Part shown: positions 48,391 to 59,600 of the stretch, piece after piece
Layout: the number at the start of each line of letters is the position of its first letter
Position numbering within the stretch: position 1 is the first letter of the stretch
Assembly: GCA_029259935.1 (NCBI GenBank)
Contig: JAJDEH010000288.1
Location: 1 to 64,000, forward strand
Reading direction: 5' to 3'
Source of the DNA: Planctomycetota bacterium
GTDB taxonomy: Bacteria; Planctomycetota; Planctomycetia; Pirellulales; Pirellulaceae
Length of the DNA stretch: 64,000 nt
Position numbers and translations under genes: made by a program
Notes under the pieces: model-generated
Seen by the model: the letters and a program-made list of their open reading frames with translations, nothing else
What the model was told of the DNA's origin: nothing
Databases searched by the model: none

Positions 48391-49143
48391 ATGTCGCACG
48401 AAAATGGAAAATGGAGCGAGGTCGTCATCGCGGGACACCCGTGTGACGTCTACGAGCCGCCTCAACTGAACGAACATGGCTGGACCGTCATGTATTTGCA
48501 CGGCGTGCACGTGAACCGCCTCATGGACAAGGCCAAGTTCGTCGAACAGTTCGACCGCCATGGCCTGCGGGTCATCGCGCCGATCACGCAAAGAAGTTGG
48601 TGGAGCGACAAGATTTGTCCGGAGTTTGATCCGCGCATCACGGCCGAGCGCTATGTATTGGACGAGGTTTTGCCATTCGTCGAGCGGGAGTGGTCGGCGG
48701 GGCCACCGGCGGTGGGCCTGCTGGGGACGAGCATGGGCGGCCAAGGAGCTTTGCGGTTTTCTTTCAAATACCCGAACACCTTTCCTGTGGTGGCCGCCAT
48801 TTCTCCGGCGATCGACTATCAACATCGCCTGGACGAGGGCGACGAAATTCTGATGCAGATGTATCCGGACCCGGAGTCGATCCGGCAAGACACCGCAACA
48901 CTGCACATTCATCCGTTGAATTGGCCGCGTCACCAGTTCTTTTGTTGCTGTCCGGAAGACTACCGCTGGTGGGAAAGCGCCGACCGTCTACGAATGAAAC
49001 TCTATTCGCTGGGTATCCCCCACGAATGCGACATGGAAACCAAGGGCGGCGGACACGGCTTTGGTTACTACAACCTCATGGCCGAACGGGCCGTTGGATT
49101 TATCGCCGAACGGCTCGAGCGCGAACGTCTGCGTGTAGTATGA
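48391..49143 (+). CDS. Alpha/beta hydrolase (esterase-like)
   Basis: 250 aa. Nucleophile elbow LLGTSMGGQGALRF; oxyanion region MYLHGVHVNRL; catalytic His probably in GGGHGFGYYNL. It resembles the esterase D/S-formylglutathione-hydrolase type. No signal peptide, so it is cytoplasmic. It stands alone and diverges from hpt. Confidence 0.85.
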   Translation: MSHENGKWSEVVIAGHPCDVYEPPQLNEHGWTVMYLHGVHVNRLMDKAKFVEQFDRHGLRVIAPITQRSWWSDKICPEFDPRITAERYVLDEVLPFVEREWSAGPPAVGLLGTSMGGQGALRFSFKYPNTFPVVAAISPAIDYQHRLDEGDEILMQMYPDPESIRQDTATLHIHPLNWPRHQFFCCCPEDYRWWESADRLRMKLYSLGIPHECDMETKGGGHGFGYYNLMAERAVGFIAERLERERLRVV

Positions 49144-49165
49144 CACTCGCCAAGTTGAATTTCGT

Positions 49166-49549
49166 TTAGTTGCGAAGATACCAATACTTGTCGCCCTTTT
49201 CGAAAACGATTTCCGGTTGTGGGAAGTCCTTCCCGCTGATACGGAAAGTCGCTTTCGTTTTGTCGGCGTTAATAGTTGGCTTTTGTGTTTTGATCTTCTT
49301 GAACGCGGCCAAAGTCGTTTTCGAGTTGCCTTCGGCGAACTTGGCGACTAGGTCGTCCAGGCTGCGCGTCTCTCGAATTTTTTTCAAATCGTCGGGATGA
49401 GCTATGTCGAGGACGAATTCCCGATACGAACCGGCCTCGAGCAGTTCGATTCCATAGAGGACCAAAGTGTCGACGTCCTGTCGTTTTTCCTCGTCGGTGA
49501 GTTCGGCACAGGTCAAGGCGGACAGAACCATCAGGCAACAAGTTGTCAT
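49166..49549 (-). CDS. Small secreted protein of unknown function
   Basis: 127 aa from ATG 49549, with GGAG 7 bases upstream; a TTG at 49570 is the alternative. Signal peptide MTTCCLMVLSALTCAE, then helical ELLEAGSYREFVLDIAHPDDLKKI and a beta-rich end (ATFRISGKDFPQPEIVFEKGDKYWYLRN). The pattern resembles small exported planctomycete proteins of the DUF4878/NTF2-like kind, but this is a weak impression. Confidence 0.65.
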   Translation of the reverse strand: MTTCCLMVLSALTCAELTDEEKRQDVDTLVLYGIELLEAGSYREFVLDIAHPDDLKKIRETRSLDDLVAKFAEGNSKTTLAAFKKIKTQKPTINADKTKATFRISGKDFPQPEIVFEKGDKYWYLRN

Positions 49550-49880
49550 TTTCGCGCTCCGAAAAATCAATGCTGGGTTTACCTAGGGAATTGTAGCAAA
49601 ACTACGATTGGTTCGTCGCAATTCGCTGACCGTTTTCACGTGGATCGGCGGACAAAACACTGCCGGAATTGTAAGGAAGAAGATCAGGACGCGGCTGTTA
49701 TACTGGAGTCGCCCGCAACACCCTGGAACGACGTTGAAGGTGGGGCCGTCGATGCGTGCGGGTGACTGGAAGCGGATCGCATTCTATAACTAGGAATCGG
49801 CCGTCTCCATTCGGCGGAAGCGCCGCCCGCGCCGCAAGTTATGCCCATTCATGCACTTAAACAAGTGACCCCAACGATCA
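49550..49880. other. Intergenic region without recognised content
   Basis: About 330 bases between divergent genes. No repeat, RNA or small gene could be supported; promoters for both sides presumably lie here. Confidence 0.4.
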
Positions 49881-51623
49881 ATGAATCTAGCCAAACTTTC
49901 TAGGCCCGTTCGTTCGTCCGCACCAGCGATTTGGATGCTGCTCGTGCTTTTACTAAACGCCCCCGTCGCCGCAACCGAAGACGGCTCTTGGTTCGAGCGG
50001 CAGACGAAGTGGCACGGCTATGATCAGTTCCACTTCAAGGTCGCCGAGCGATCGGCGTATTTGGTCGCTCCGAAGCAACCGGCGGCGGGCAATCCGTGGA
50101 TCTGGCGAGCCCGGTTTCCTGGCTATCACGCCGAAATGGACATTACCCTGTTGGGCAAAGGATTTCATATTGGCTACGTCGACGTGGGCGGACTGTTCGG
50201 CAGCGATCAGGCGGTGGCCGTCGGCGACAAGTTTTATCAGTACCTAACCGAGCAACGCGGCCTCGCTAAAAAACCCGCATTGGAAGGCGTCAGCCGCGGA
50301 GGATTGTTCGTTTACAACTGGGCGGCGAAGAATTCCGACAAGGTTGCTTGCATCTACTGCGACACTCCGGTCTGCGACATCAAGAGTTGGCCCGGCGGGA
50401 AAGGTGCCGGTTTGGGCGCGGCGTCTGCTTGGCAACAATGCTTGAAAGCGTATGGGCTGAGCGAAAGCGAGGCGCTTAAGCACCAGCGCAATCCACTGGA
50501 CCATGCCCAAGTCATCGCCACCGCCAAGATACCAATACTGCACATTGTTTCCGAAAGCGACCAAGTTGTCCCGCCCCGCGAGAACACGTATTTGCTGAAG
50601 ACGCAACTTGAACGGCACGGACACAAGATGGATGTGATTTCCGTGGCCGAGGGTACCGCGAAATCCAATGGCCATCACTTCACGCATCCCCAGCCGGATC
50701 GCGTCGTCCAATTCATCGCTCGGCACGCGGGCCCGTCGCCTTCAAGCCGGCAAGAACTTTTGCGCGATGCTCCACGCATCGTCTTCCTTGGAGACAGCAT
50801 CACCTTCGCGGGAGAGTACGTCGCTCTCTTCGAAGCCTGGCTACTGACCCAAAACCTAGACCCGCTGCCCACGGTGATCGACATGGGATTGCCGAGCGAA
50901 ACCGTATCGGGCCTCAGCGAAGATGGACACGCCGGCGGGAGATTCCCACGCCCTGATCTCGCCGAGCGGTTGGATCGTGTGCTGCGGGTGGCCAAGCCGG
51001 ACTTGGTCTTCGCCTGTTACGGAATCAACTGCGGCATCTATCAGCCGTTCGACGAATCGCGATTCAAGCGTTACCAAACAGGCATCCGACAATTGAAAGA
51101 AAAGGTCGAAGCCGCCGGAGCGAAGTTGGTTTTAATTACGCCGCCGTTCTACGACGACAAGCGGGCGAAAAAATCGTTCTCCTACAACGGCGTACTCGAC
51201 CGCTATTCCGAATGGCTGCTGGCGCGGCGCGCGGAAGGTTGGCTAGTCATCGATTTGCACAAACCGATGGCGGCCGAGGTGGAGAAAAAAAGGAACAGTG
51301 AGCCGGAATTCACGTTCCAACCTGACGCGGTACATCCAAATTCAGCGGGCCACAGGTTCATAGCCAGCCAACTCGTCCGTTGGTTTGGCGACGACCAAGC
51401 GGCGGCCGCGCCGACTCCCCAAGAGATGCTCGCCGGACGAAAGATTCCCGGTGACATATTGAAGCTGGTTCGCCAGCGGATGGCGGTCACGCGGAATGCC
51501 CATGTGTCCGCGGCGGGCCACAAACGGCCCGGTGTCAGAGCGGGCTTGCCACTTGCCGACGCCGAGCGAAAGGCTCAAGGGCTGACCAAACAAATTCAAG
51601 TCTTGATGAAAGAGGCCCAATGA
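49881..51623 (+). CDS. Exported alpha/beta hydrolase-SGNH hydrolase fusion
   Basis: 580 aa. Signal peptide about 1-32. Residues about 35-285 are an alpha/beta-hydrolase-like domain with VSRGGLFVYNWAAK (nucleophile elbow replaced by S-R-G-G) and a later HIVSESDQVVPPREN segment. Residues about 295-500 are an SGNH/GDSL esterase: block I IVFLGDSIT, block III YGINCG (in place of the usual GxND), block V DAVHPNSAGH. Two esterase-like modules in one exported chain suggest polysaccharide deacylation. The C-terminal 75 residues are unassigned. Confidence 0.82.
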   Translation: MNLAKLSRPVRSSAPAIWMLLVLLLNAPVAATEDGSWFERQTKWHGYDQFHFKVAERSAYLVAPKQPAAGNPWIWRARFPGYHAEMDITLLGKGFHIGYVDVGGLFGSDQAVAVGDKFYQYLTEQRGLAKKPALEGVSRGGLFVYNWAAKNSDKVACIYCDTPVCDIKSWPGGKGAGLGAASAWQQCLKAYGLSESEALKHQRNPLDHAQVIATAKIPILHIVSESDQVVPPRENTYLLKTQLERHGHKMDVISVAEGTAKSNGHHFTHPQPDRVVQFIARHAGPSPSSRQELLRDAPRIVFLGDSITFAGEYVALFEAWLLTQNLDPLPTVIDMGLPSETVSGLSEDGHAGGRFPRPDLAERLDRVLRVAKPDLVFACYGINCGIYQPFDESRFKRYQTGIRQLKEKVEAAGAKLVLITPPFYDDKRAKKSFSYNGVLDRYSEWLLARRAEGWLVIDLHKPMAAEVEKKRNSEPEFTFQPDAVHPNSAGHRFIASQLVRWFGDDQAAAAPTPQEMLAGRKIPGDILKLVRQRMAVTRNAHVSAAGHKRPGVRAGLPLADAERKAQGLTKQIQVLMKEAQ

Positions 51624-51648
51624 CTTCCGCACGGTAGGCCGCAATACG

Positions 51649-52803
51649 ATGAAAAATGGTCGTCTTCCTCGGCGCCGAGTTTTTCTTTGGCTCCAAATTG
51701 GAACCGCGGTTTTTCTCGCCGCAGCTTGGTTCGCTGTTTGTCAGCGCCGTGCCGTTCTTCAAGAGCAAGCGGTATTCCAGCTTGTTCAATCGGGCGTAAC
51801 GGTCAAGTATAAATCCAGCTCGCAACCGCCGGAATGGCTCGCGAGCATTTTTGGTGAACATCTTTTCTTGTCAATCGAAGAGGTCGACTTTCCAATCGGC
51901 GGGTCGGAAGCGGACATCGTCCATCTCGCGCGACTACCCGGCCTGTCCATTCTCGATCTAAGCGGTGTACTGCTATCGGAAGACGCCTTGTCGCAGGTTG
52001 GCCAGCTACAAAGTGTTGAAATACTAAAGCTTCGAGCTACGGGAATCTCCGACGACGGCCTTAAGGTGTTGGCGAGAATGGAAAACTTGATATATGTCGA
52101 CCTTGACCATAATCCGGTTTCGGACGAAGCGGTAGGCGAACTGCTAAAGGCGAGAAGTATCGAGGTGATGTACCTTGGCGACACGTTTGTGACCCAGCGG
52201 CCCTCACTCGTGAATCCGGTGACACGGCATATTGAAGGCTACACGGCACCCACGGCACGTCATTTGGAATTCGCCGCGCGCCTGGAACGTCTCGGAGCCT
52301 CGGTACATGAATCCAGCGATGGACCGTCCTTTCTACATAAAAAAACGACCGTGTTCCTTCCCCTTAACTTTGCGGGTTCCACGGGGGACTATGAGCTATT
52401 GTTGGGATTGGAGAACGTCGAGACCTTGAGAATCATGGCGTTGCCCGGGTCTGGACCGATCGGTTACATCGGAGCAATGAAAGACCTCAAATGGCTCGAT
52501 ATAGAGGGCAGCTTGTCGGATGGGGATCTTAAGAGATTGAGTGGGTTGTCGGGTCTTGAGGAGCTTGATATTAAATGCACCCAGGTAACGGACGAGGGCA
52601 TTTCCGCATTGGCATCGTTCAAAAGTCTTAAGTCATTGGACGTGTCCGACACCAGGGTCACGGACAGGTCAGTTGAACAACTCACGAGGATGGAATCACT
52701 TTCATTTTTGCGTATCCAAGGCACCTTGATCACCGAGAGCGGCGCGGACCGACTGCGTTTTGCCCTACCTGATTGCAAGATAATCTGGGAAGAAAATCGG
52801 TAA
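51649..52803 (+). CDS. Membrane-anchored leucine-rich-repeat protein
   Basis: 384 aa. N-terminal anchor (FLWLQIGTAVFLAAAWFAV), then LRRs of the LxxLDLSxxxLSDEAL kind, e.g. LSILDLSGVLLSEDAL, VEILKLRATGISDDGL, LIYVDLDHNPVSDEAV, LKSLDVSDTRVTDRSV and LSFLRIQGTLIT. The domain should face outside and bind an unknown partner. It starts 25 bases after the hydrolase fusion and may be co-transcribed. Base composition is slightly more AT-rich than its neighbours. Confidence 0.85.
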   Translation: MKNGRLPRRRVFLWLQIGTAVFLAAAWFAVCQRRAVLQEQAVFQLVQSGVTVKYKSSSQPPEWLASIFGEHLFLSIEEVDFPIGGSEADIVHLARLPGLSILDLSGVLLSEDALSQVGQLQSVEILKLRATGISDDGLKVLARMENLIYVDLDHNPVSDEAVGELLKARSIEVMYLGDTFVTQRPSLVNPVTRHIEGYTAPTARHLEFAARLERLGASVHESSDGPSFLHKKTTVFLPLNFAGSTGDYELLLGLENVETLRIMALPGSGPIGYIGAMKDLKWLDIEGSLSDGDLKRLSGLSGLEELDIKCTQVTDEGISALASFKSLKSLDVSDTRVTDRSVEQLTRMESLSFLRIQGTLITESGADRLRFALPDCKIIWEENR

Positions 52804-52906
52804 ATAGATAAGGCAACTCATCGCGCGTCGAGACTTTTGATTTGCCTATCTCGACTGGCTCGTCGTACTGGATGAACCTATTCTCCGTCCGCTTCGATGC
52901 TCTTCA

Positions 52907-54751
52907 CTACGGGGGCAGCTTGGACGAGACCATCACCGCGCGGTGGCGGTTGTCGTCGAACGCGAAGTGCAGAAAACCGCCGTCGTCGCTGATGAACCCG
53001 TCGGGATAGTTCAAGCGTCCCTGCCAAGTAACAAGGTCGCGGCGATAGGGCCATGTTTGCATGCCATCGAAACTAACCCACACCGACAGCGGATTGCGCT
53101 GCTTGGGATTTGGATTGTGCAGGATGGCGACCGTGTCGCCGCCCAGGCCGTAGAGTGTTGCTTTCGAACCGGGATTGGGAATGTCGGTCTTGTACGCCTT
53201 CGACCAGGTCTTGCCGCCGTCAGTCGAATCGGCGCGGTACAGGACTCCGCCCAGGCGGTCCGCTCGGATGATCATCGCGACGGTGCCGCCAGCTAGTTCC
53301 ACGATGTTGGGTTCGGCCCAGCCGCGATAGTTGTCGTTGTCGGTCAGTCGAATCGAGCCATGAACCGACCAGGTCTGGCCGCCGTCTTGGCTGATCATCA
53401 CTCCGTTGCGAGGATTGCGCGGGCCGGGGGCGTCGACGTAATGCTGAAAAGGCAGCATCAATCGGCCGTCAAGAGAGACCACGGTGTTGCGGATGAACGT
53501 CCGGTCGGCGAGTTTTCCAGGGGCGGCGATCAGCGGTCCCCAGGTGCGGCACGAATCGTCGCTGTGGCTCATCCACGTCTTCCAGTCGCCGAAGCGGCCG
53601 TCGTGCGTGGCGAAGAAAATCGTGCAGCGAGCTTTGTGGACCATCAGTTCAGTCGGTACGAGCGCGCGATTGGCGTCCTTTGCTTTGACGCCGAAATCGA
53701 GGGGCTTCATTTTTGACCACGTCTTGCCTTGGTCTTGGCTGCGGGTGAGGTAGATGCGATTGGCGGGCAGCGGTTCGCGATCTCCGCCGCCCAGCATGAT
53801 CATCACCCACGAACCATCGGGCATTTTTCTTAGCGTCGTATCGCAAGCCAGTTTGTTCGGCGTCTCGCCGGTCCATATCACGTGAACGACGTCGGACTTT
53901 CCGTCGCGCTCGGATTGCAACTTCGCCAGCGTGGCCACCAAGCGGGCCGGATTGTCGCTCGACATGGAACTGGGCCGCTGCATCAACAAGGCGGTCACTT
54001 CTTCCGCGTGGCCGGTGGTTCCATTGAGGTGCAACCCGGCGCCGGCCTTGCGTACACGGCCGACGAGACTTTTGTCGGTCAGCCAACGCGGCCACAGCCG
54101 AATCGTCTTCACACCGGCGCTGGCGAAGGCTTCAATGTCGTTGGGAGTTGGGATCAGGCCCAGTTGCCGAGCCTTGGGTAGCAGCTTGCGAAACAGGCGG
54201 GCCTGCTGGACGCTGCGAACACCGACGACCGTGCGACGCGGGTCGCCGTGAGCTTTCACCAAGGCCGCCACTTGTTTGGCAAACGGCTCGCCCTGTTCTT
54301 TCAAATCCAGCAGAATGTCGATTCGCCGCCGGCAAGCTACGAGCGATTCTTGCAGCGTCGGCACGCGCTGGTCTTTGTATTTCGGATCGAACCAACTGCC
54401 GGCATCGAGCCGCCGTACTTCGGCCAGCGTCTTTTCCTTGAGCGGACCGCTGCCGTTGGTGGTTCGGTCGAGCGTGGTGTCGTGCAGAATCACCAGGTGA
54501 CCGTCCTTGGTCAATCGCACGTCGACTTCGACCGCGGTCGCCCCCGCGACAATTGCTTGCTCGACACTGGCCAGCGTGCATTCCGGCCGATCCGAACTGG
54601 AACCTCGATGAGCGATGATTTGCTGAACGCCCATTAGTGGCGGCGTCTCGGCAACCGCCATGGGTGCTGCAACAAAAGCAGCTACCGCCCAACAGGCGGC
54701 GACCAGCCACGACACTCGCACCTTGGCAGGTTTTAGACGTAGTGCAATCAC
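52907..54751 (-). CDS. Exported GDPD-sialidase-like fusion protein
   Basis: About 614 aa from GTG 54751. A longer frame back to 54856 passes through an intergenic hairpin and is less likely. Signal peptide [23 protein letters not shown]. The GDPD domain (about 40-270) has [41 protein letters not shown]. The C-terminal half is a sialidase-type six-bladed propeller with Asp-boxes [26 protein letters not shown] and STDGGKTW. Glycerophosphodiester cleavage combined with glycan binding or exo-glycosidase activity is suggested; catalytic residues of the sialidase half could not be verified by eye. Confidence 0.85.
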   Translation of the reverse strand: MIALRLKPAKVRVSWLVAACWAVAAFVAAPMAVAETPPLMGVQQIIAHRGSSSDRPECTLASVEQAIVAGATAVEVDVRLTKDGHLVILHDTTLDRTTNGSGPLKEKTLAEVRRLDAGSWFDPKYKDQRVPTLQESLVACRRRIDILLDLKEQGEPFAKQVAALVKAHGDPRRTVVGVRSVQQARLFRKLLPKARQLGLIPTPNDIEAFASAGVKTIRLWPRWLTDKSLVGRVRKAGAGLHLNGTTGHAEEVTALLMQRPSSMSSDNPARLVATLAKLQSERDGKSDVVHVIWTGETPNKLACDTTLRKMPDGSWVMIMLGGGDREPLPANRIYLTRSQDQGKTWSKMKPLDFGVKAKDANRALVPTELMVHKARCTIFFATHDGRFGDWKTWMSHSDDSCRTWGPLIAAPGKLADRTFIRNTVVSLDGRLMLPFQHYVDAPGPRNPRNGVMISQDGGQTWSVHGSIRLTDNDNYRGWAEPNIVELAGGTVAMIIRADRLGGVLYRADSTDGGKTWSKAYKTDIPNPGSKATLYGLGGDTVAILHNPNPKQRNPLSVWVSFDGMQTWPYRRDLVTWQGRLNYPDGFISDDGGFLHFAFDDNRHRAVMVSSKLPP

Positions 54752-54789
54752 GGAGCGTAGCGCCGTTTGAAAGTGTGCGAGGTAAAAAC

Positions 54790-54841
54790 TTGTGGTGCGG
54801 GCGTCCCGCCTGCCCGTGCAGCCGAGACGGCCGCACCACAA
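54790..54841. repeat. Inverted repeat (11-bp perfect stem)
   Basis: TTGTGGTGCGG (54790-54800) and CCGCACCACAA (54831-54841) with 30 bases between. It lies between the DUF1501 gene stop and the GDPD fusion gene start and could act as a terminator-like or REP-like element. Confidence 0.6.
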
Positions 54842-54866
54842 TCGGGCCAGCAACACCTTGCGAGTT

Positions 54867-56336
54867 CTAGACGAACAAGGAACTGATTGCTTGCGCCTTC
54901 ACCAGCTCGCGCGGCTGGTTCAGATGGTTGTAAACAATCGTTTCCGGGTCGATGCCGAACGAATGGTAGATGCCCGCCAGCAATTGGCCGGGATGCACGG
55001 GATTTTCTAGCGGAGCGGAAGCAGTTTTGTCCGACTTGCCGTACACTTCGCCCCGTTTTACACCGGCACCGGCGACGACCGACGTGTAGCAATAAGGCCA
55101 GTGGTCGCGACCGTCGGCACTGTTGCCATTGCCCGAAGTGCTGACGCCCTTTTGCGGGCTGCGGCCGAATTCGCCAACCGCCACGACCAGAGTTTCGTCG
55201 AGCAACCCGCGCTCGTCCAAGTCCGAAATGAGCCCGGACAGGCCGCCGTCGAGCATCGGGCCGGATTGGTTTTTCATGCGCTGAGTCAAACCGGTATGGT
55301 GATCCCACGAGTGATTGTCAGAATTGGCGACCTTCGGCCAAATCACTTCCACGACTCGCGTTCCCCGCTCGACCAACCGCCGCGCCAACAGGCACGAATC
55401 GCCAAACGTGTTTCGACCGTACTGTTCGCGAGTGGCGTGAGATTCGGCACCCAGGTCAAAGGCCTCGCGGGCGCGGCCCGAGACGATTAGGTTCAATGCC
55501 TGATCGTAGTAGTTGTTCAATTTGTAATCTTCGACCGCCTCTTCGATTGTGGGCATCTTCTTGTTGAGCACATCACGCAACTTGGCTCGCCGCTGTAGGC
55601 GGACCGAGAAGACTTCCGGACGCAGCTTCAAATCATCGATCTTGATGCGCGTCATCTTCTTCATGTCCATGTCGTCGCCAGTGGGGAACAGTGTGTAAGG
55701 GTCGTACGCCTTCCCCAGGAATCCTGCCGTTCCGCCCTTGCCAACCACGTTGCTTTCCTGCAGCGGCCGCGGCAACATAACGAACGGCAGCATGGGAACG
55801 TCCAGCGGACGCAGCCGAATGAGGTTCGAGCCAAAGTTCGGAAAGTCTTTCGGGCTGGGCGGTTCCAACTGGCCCGACGGGCTGACCTTGTCGGTCGTGT
55901 AACCGGTCATCATTTGATAGATCGCCGCCGTATGGTTAAACAGCCCGTTCGGCGTGTAGCTCATCGAGCGGATCATCGTGAACTTGTCGTTGATTTGCGC
56001 CAGCTTCGGCAAGTTCTCGGTGTACTTCACGCCGGGCAACTTCGTGGAAATGTTGCCGAACGCGCTCTTTACCTTGTCGGGAACGTTTTCCTTTGGATCC
56101 CAGAGGTCAAGATGGCTGGGCCCGCCTTGCAGATAGACCATGATGATGCTTTTCGCTTTTGCCCAACCGGGGCCGCCCACATGCGACGTTTCCTTGGCGC
56201 TGGCTTGCAGTTGCAGCAGCGAGCCAAGCGACAACCCAAGCACGCCCGAACCGCCGACTCGCAAGACATCGCGCCGGGTCATCGGCAGACCCTTGTCGCA
56301 AAGATCGTTTCCTGGCTGGCCTTTGAAAGTGAGCAT
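54867..56336 (-). CDS. DUF1501 exported protein
   Basis: 489 aa. Tat-type signal ([24 protein letters not shown]) preceded by an 18-residue lead. DUF1501 core of the alkaline-phosphatase/sulfatase-like fold: [40 protein letters not shown], and [13 protein letters not shown] with [23 protein letters not shown]. Almost always found next to PSD1/DUF1549-DUF1553 proteins in planctomycetes, as here. The biochemical role of the pair is unknown. Confidence 0.93.
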   Translation of the reverse strand: MLTFKGQPGNDLCDKGLPMTRRDVLRVGGSGVLGLSLGSLLQLQASAKETSHVGGPGWAKAKSIIMVYLQGGPSHLDLWDPKENVPDKVKSAFGNISTKLPGVKYTENLPKLAQINDKFTMIRSMSYTPNGLFNHTAAIYQMMTGYTTDKVSPSGQLEPPSPKDFPNFGSNLIRLRPLDVPMLPFVMLPRPLQESNVVGKGGTAGFLGKAYDPYTLFPTGDDMDMKKMTRIKIDDLKLRPEVFSVRLQRRAKLRDVLNKKMPTIEEAVEDYKLNNYYDQALNLIVSGRAREAFDLGAESHATREQYGRNTFGDSCLLARRLVERGTRVVEVIWPKVANSDNHSWDHHTGLTQRMKNQSGPMLDGGLSGLISDLDERGLLDETLVVAVGEFGRSPQKGVSTSGNGNSADGRDHWPYCYTSVVAGAGVKRGEVYGKSDKTASAPLENPVHPGQLLAGIYHSFGIDPETIVYNHLNQPRELVKAQAISSLFV

Positions 56337-56399
56337 GTTTTATTCTCCGTTTGGGGTCAAACGTTCTTTTGGACTATTAGTTGAAAGTATGGAACTAGT

Positions 56400-56546
56400 T
56401 CAAAACAGGCTGCCATAAATAAAGGGGGGTGGTGGGAACAACATTCGGTAGACCATCGGTGCCACGAATGCGGCGACCGCAGACACCGTCATCAGGATGA
56501 ACAACGCTTGCAGGCTGAATTGCCGATATGGCTTGTGTCGAGTCAT
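56400..56546 (-). CDS. Small 'FSLQALF'-type membrane protein
   Basis: 48 aa from ATG 56546. A polar start (MTRHKPYRQ) followed by FSLQALFILMTVSAVAAFVAPMV, the pattern of very common planctomycete small membrane proteins, and a proline-rich end. It lies between PSD1 and DUF1501 genes on the same strand. Function unknown. Confidence 0.55.
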   Translation of the reverse strand: MTRHKPYRQFSLQALFILMTVSAVAAFVAPMVYRMLFPPPPFIYGSLF

Positions 56547-56604
56547 TCTTATCGCCACCTCAAAAATGAATCGTTGAAATAGCACCATAGGATACCAGAT
56601 CGGC

Positions 56605-59600
56605 CTAGTGATTAAACAGGAAAGCCGGATTATTGATCAACGCCCAGGCCAAATCCTGCGCGGCGGTCAATCGCTTGTTTTCCTGCTGTTTTTGGCTGTA
56701 TTTGATGTCTTCTCGCAGTTGCACCAGCTTGCCGTCGTCGGCCACTGGCTGGCTTACAATCGCGATCGTTTCCTTGCGTTTGGTCACGCCCGGATCTTGC
56801 GGCAGCGGCTGGCGGGCTAAGTTGAGCGTCTTTTGCTTGGCCAGCAGAGTTTTATCGGATTTGCGGAACCAGGCCATGAGCGTTTCCTTTTGGCCGGCGG
56901 ATCGCTGCTCCTTCTTGACGTGCGCGATGGCCTGCAGAGATTCGGGCAAGCTAAGCCCAATCGGTGCCTTGGCCGTCGTTGCCGAAATCCGGAAGCGGGC
57001 CAACAAGTGTTTCTTCGCCACATGATTGTGATGAATCTTGAATTGCAGCACGGTCCCCTCGTCGTGGCCGAGCGGCTGTTTAGTTTCAAACGTGGCCCAG
57101 TGAACGACCCCCAAAGAAGGCGAAATGGCCCAGGCGTTTTGATTACCAGGATTTCCGTCAATGGCAAGATTGATATTGAATCCCTCTTGCAGCATGTCGG
57201 CCAGGCCCTTTTGCAACGCCACTTTGGCGAACTGCTGGGGCTTTGAAAGCGGAGCCGCGTTGACCTCAAATTCGGTGACGGCAAAGTTGCCGGAAGTTCC
57301 AGGTCCATTTCCGGTGACCCCTGCGGTGGGCAAGGCTTCCACGCGCAATCCGGTAATGTTCTTCAGCGAAGTATGGACCGTGACAATATACGTGGCCCGG
57401 TCGGCCTCGCCGGTCGCCCGAATGGACCGATCGTCGAGCCGCTCGAGTTTCATTTTGTTATTGGCCGACAGCGATCGCGGTTCGAGCAGTTGCCATTCGA
57501 CGTTGCGGTTTTGCTTTTCGAGATACGCAATGGCTTGTGCAGGCAGCTTTGTTTCATAAGCCTTGAAGTCGGCCTCGACTTTGGCAAGATTTTCCAGACG
57601 TTTCTTTTCCTCCTCGGAACGTCGTGGTTGGATTTGCTTTTCGTAGGCCGCCAAACCCGCTTGAGCTTTGGCGATCGCTTGCAGGCGGCCGGCTTCGAGC
57701 TTGGGCTTTTCGCCCGTCCACCAGCTTTCTCGTTCTTCAAGCGTCTTGATCAGCCGAGTGTGGTCGGCGTCGATGGTGTTCATGGACGCGACCGTGGCAT
57801 CGATTTCGTCGGCGGTGGCGGGACGATTGAGTATTCGCAAAAACAACTCGTTGATCATCTGACGATCATCGGCCTGCTCTTTCGTCAACTTCGCCAAGGC
57901 ATTAGTAGGATCTTCGATCGCCTTGCCGACGGTTGGACCGGCGACGAGCGCCATGACCGGCCCCAATTGCAGCCCGCTGCTACGCTCGCATTCACAAGCA
58001 CTCTCACGCGGCGGACGGCCTAGATTGTTGAGGAATCCATCGGCCAGCTTGATACCCGAATCGGGCAACGCGGCGGCACGCGTGCCGGGCGCTACGCCGG
58101 GAATCTTCGTTTGCGAACCGGTGACGCGATGAATCGCATCGAACAGCACTTCCGCCGGTAGCCGACGTGCCGTGGCATGCGAATAGTTCAGCGAATCGTC
58201 CGCATTCCACCGGTTGGTCTCGATCGACAGTTGATAACTGCGCGACTTGCAAATCAGCGAAATCACGTGCCGCACATTGAACCCACTGTCGATGAATTCT
58301 TTCGTGAGGAAATCCAGCAGTTCCGGATTCGTGGGCGGATTGCCGGCGCGAATGTCGTCGATCGGCTCCACGATGCCCACGCCCAACATATATCCCCACA
58401 GCCGGTTCACGTAACTCTTGGCGAAATACTGGTTGTCAGGCGACGTAATCCAGTGGGCCAATTGCTGACGGCGGTTCGCGTTCTCCGCCGACTCGAACGA
58501 ACACTCAAACGGAAACTGCGGCGCGGTTTCCGATTTGGTCCGCTCGTGGAGCATTTCCCCTTCGTTTTTCTCGTAGACGATTTCATAGAAGGGCTTCGCG
58601 CCTTCGACCGCGGTACCGCCAATCTTGCGGCCTTTGCTGTTGGCCCCGTCGGCTTTCAGGCCGACACGGGCAAAGTAGGCCGCGGTTTGATAGTACTGGT
58701 CTTGCGTCCACCGCTCGAAAGGATGGTCGTGGCACTTGTTGCAATTGAAGCGCACGGCCAAGAACAGATGCGTTGTGTTCTCCATCATCAAATCCGGCTG
58801 GCGGAGAATCTTATAGTAAGACGCGGCCGGATTGTCTTTGTTGGATCCGTCGGCGGTCAGAATCTTGCGAGCAAACTCGTCATAGGGCGTGTTGTCGGCG
58901 ACCTCTTTGCGAATCCAGTCGCGAAAAGCCGTGGCGCCTTCGCGACCTAGAAACTTGCCGTTGACCTGCAGCAAATCGGCCCACTTGTTGGTCCAGTAAT
59001 CGACATAATCTTCGCTGCCGATCAGGCGGTCGATCACTTCGTCGCGTTTGACGCGTGAATCTCGCTTGTCGGCCAGGAACTTCCGCACTTCGTCGGCGGT
59101 CGGAGGAAGCCCCGTCAGATCAAGATAGCTACGTCGCAGGAACTCGGCATCGCTGCACAGCCCCGAGGGCTGAATCTTCATGCGTTGCCACTTGGCCGCG
59201 ACCAACTCGTCGACCCTGCCAAAAGTCGGTGGATCTTGCCAGACAAAACCACCCCGGTCGCCCATCACCGTTAGCGTGGTGGCGGCGTAAGCGCCTTCAT
59301 AGCGAGCAAGTACGGGAGCTTCCCCGCGACGAACGGCTTTCATCAATGCCGTCCGGCTCGCCTCGGCCACTTCGGAATTTCCGCTTTCGACGAAGGCTTC
59401 GCGGGTCACGTCGCGGCGTTTGCCATCGGCGTAGGTAGCCACGACACGAATCTGCTGCTGGGCGCCGATCCGTTGAATCACCGGATTCTGCGGGAATACT
59501 TCGATCCCCAAGACCTTGGGAGTCGCCGTGTCAAGTTGCCCGCCACCGCTAATCCAACTGCGAATCAGGCGATAGTAAGATTCGCCGGGGCGAATCAATT

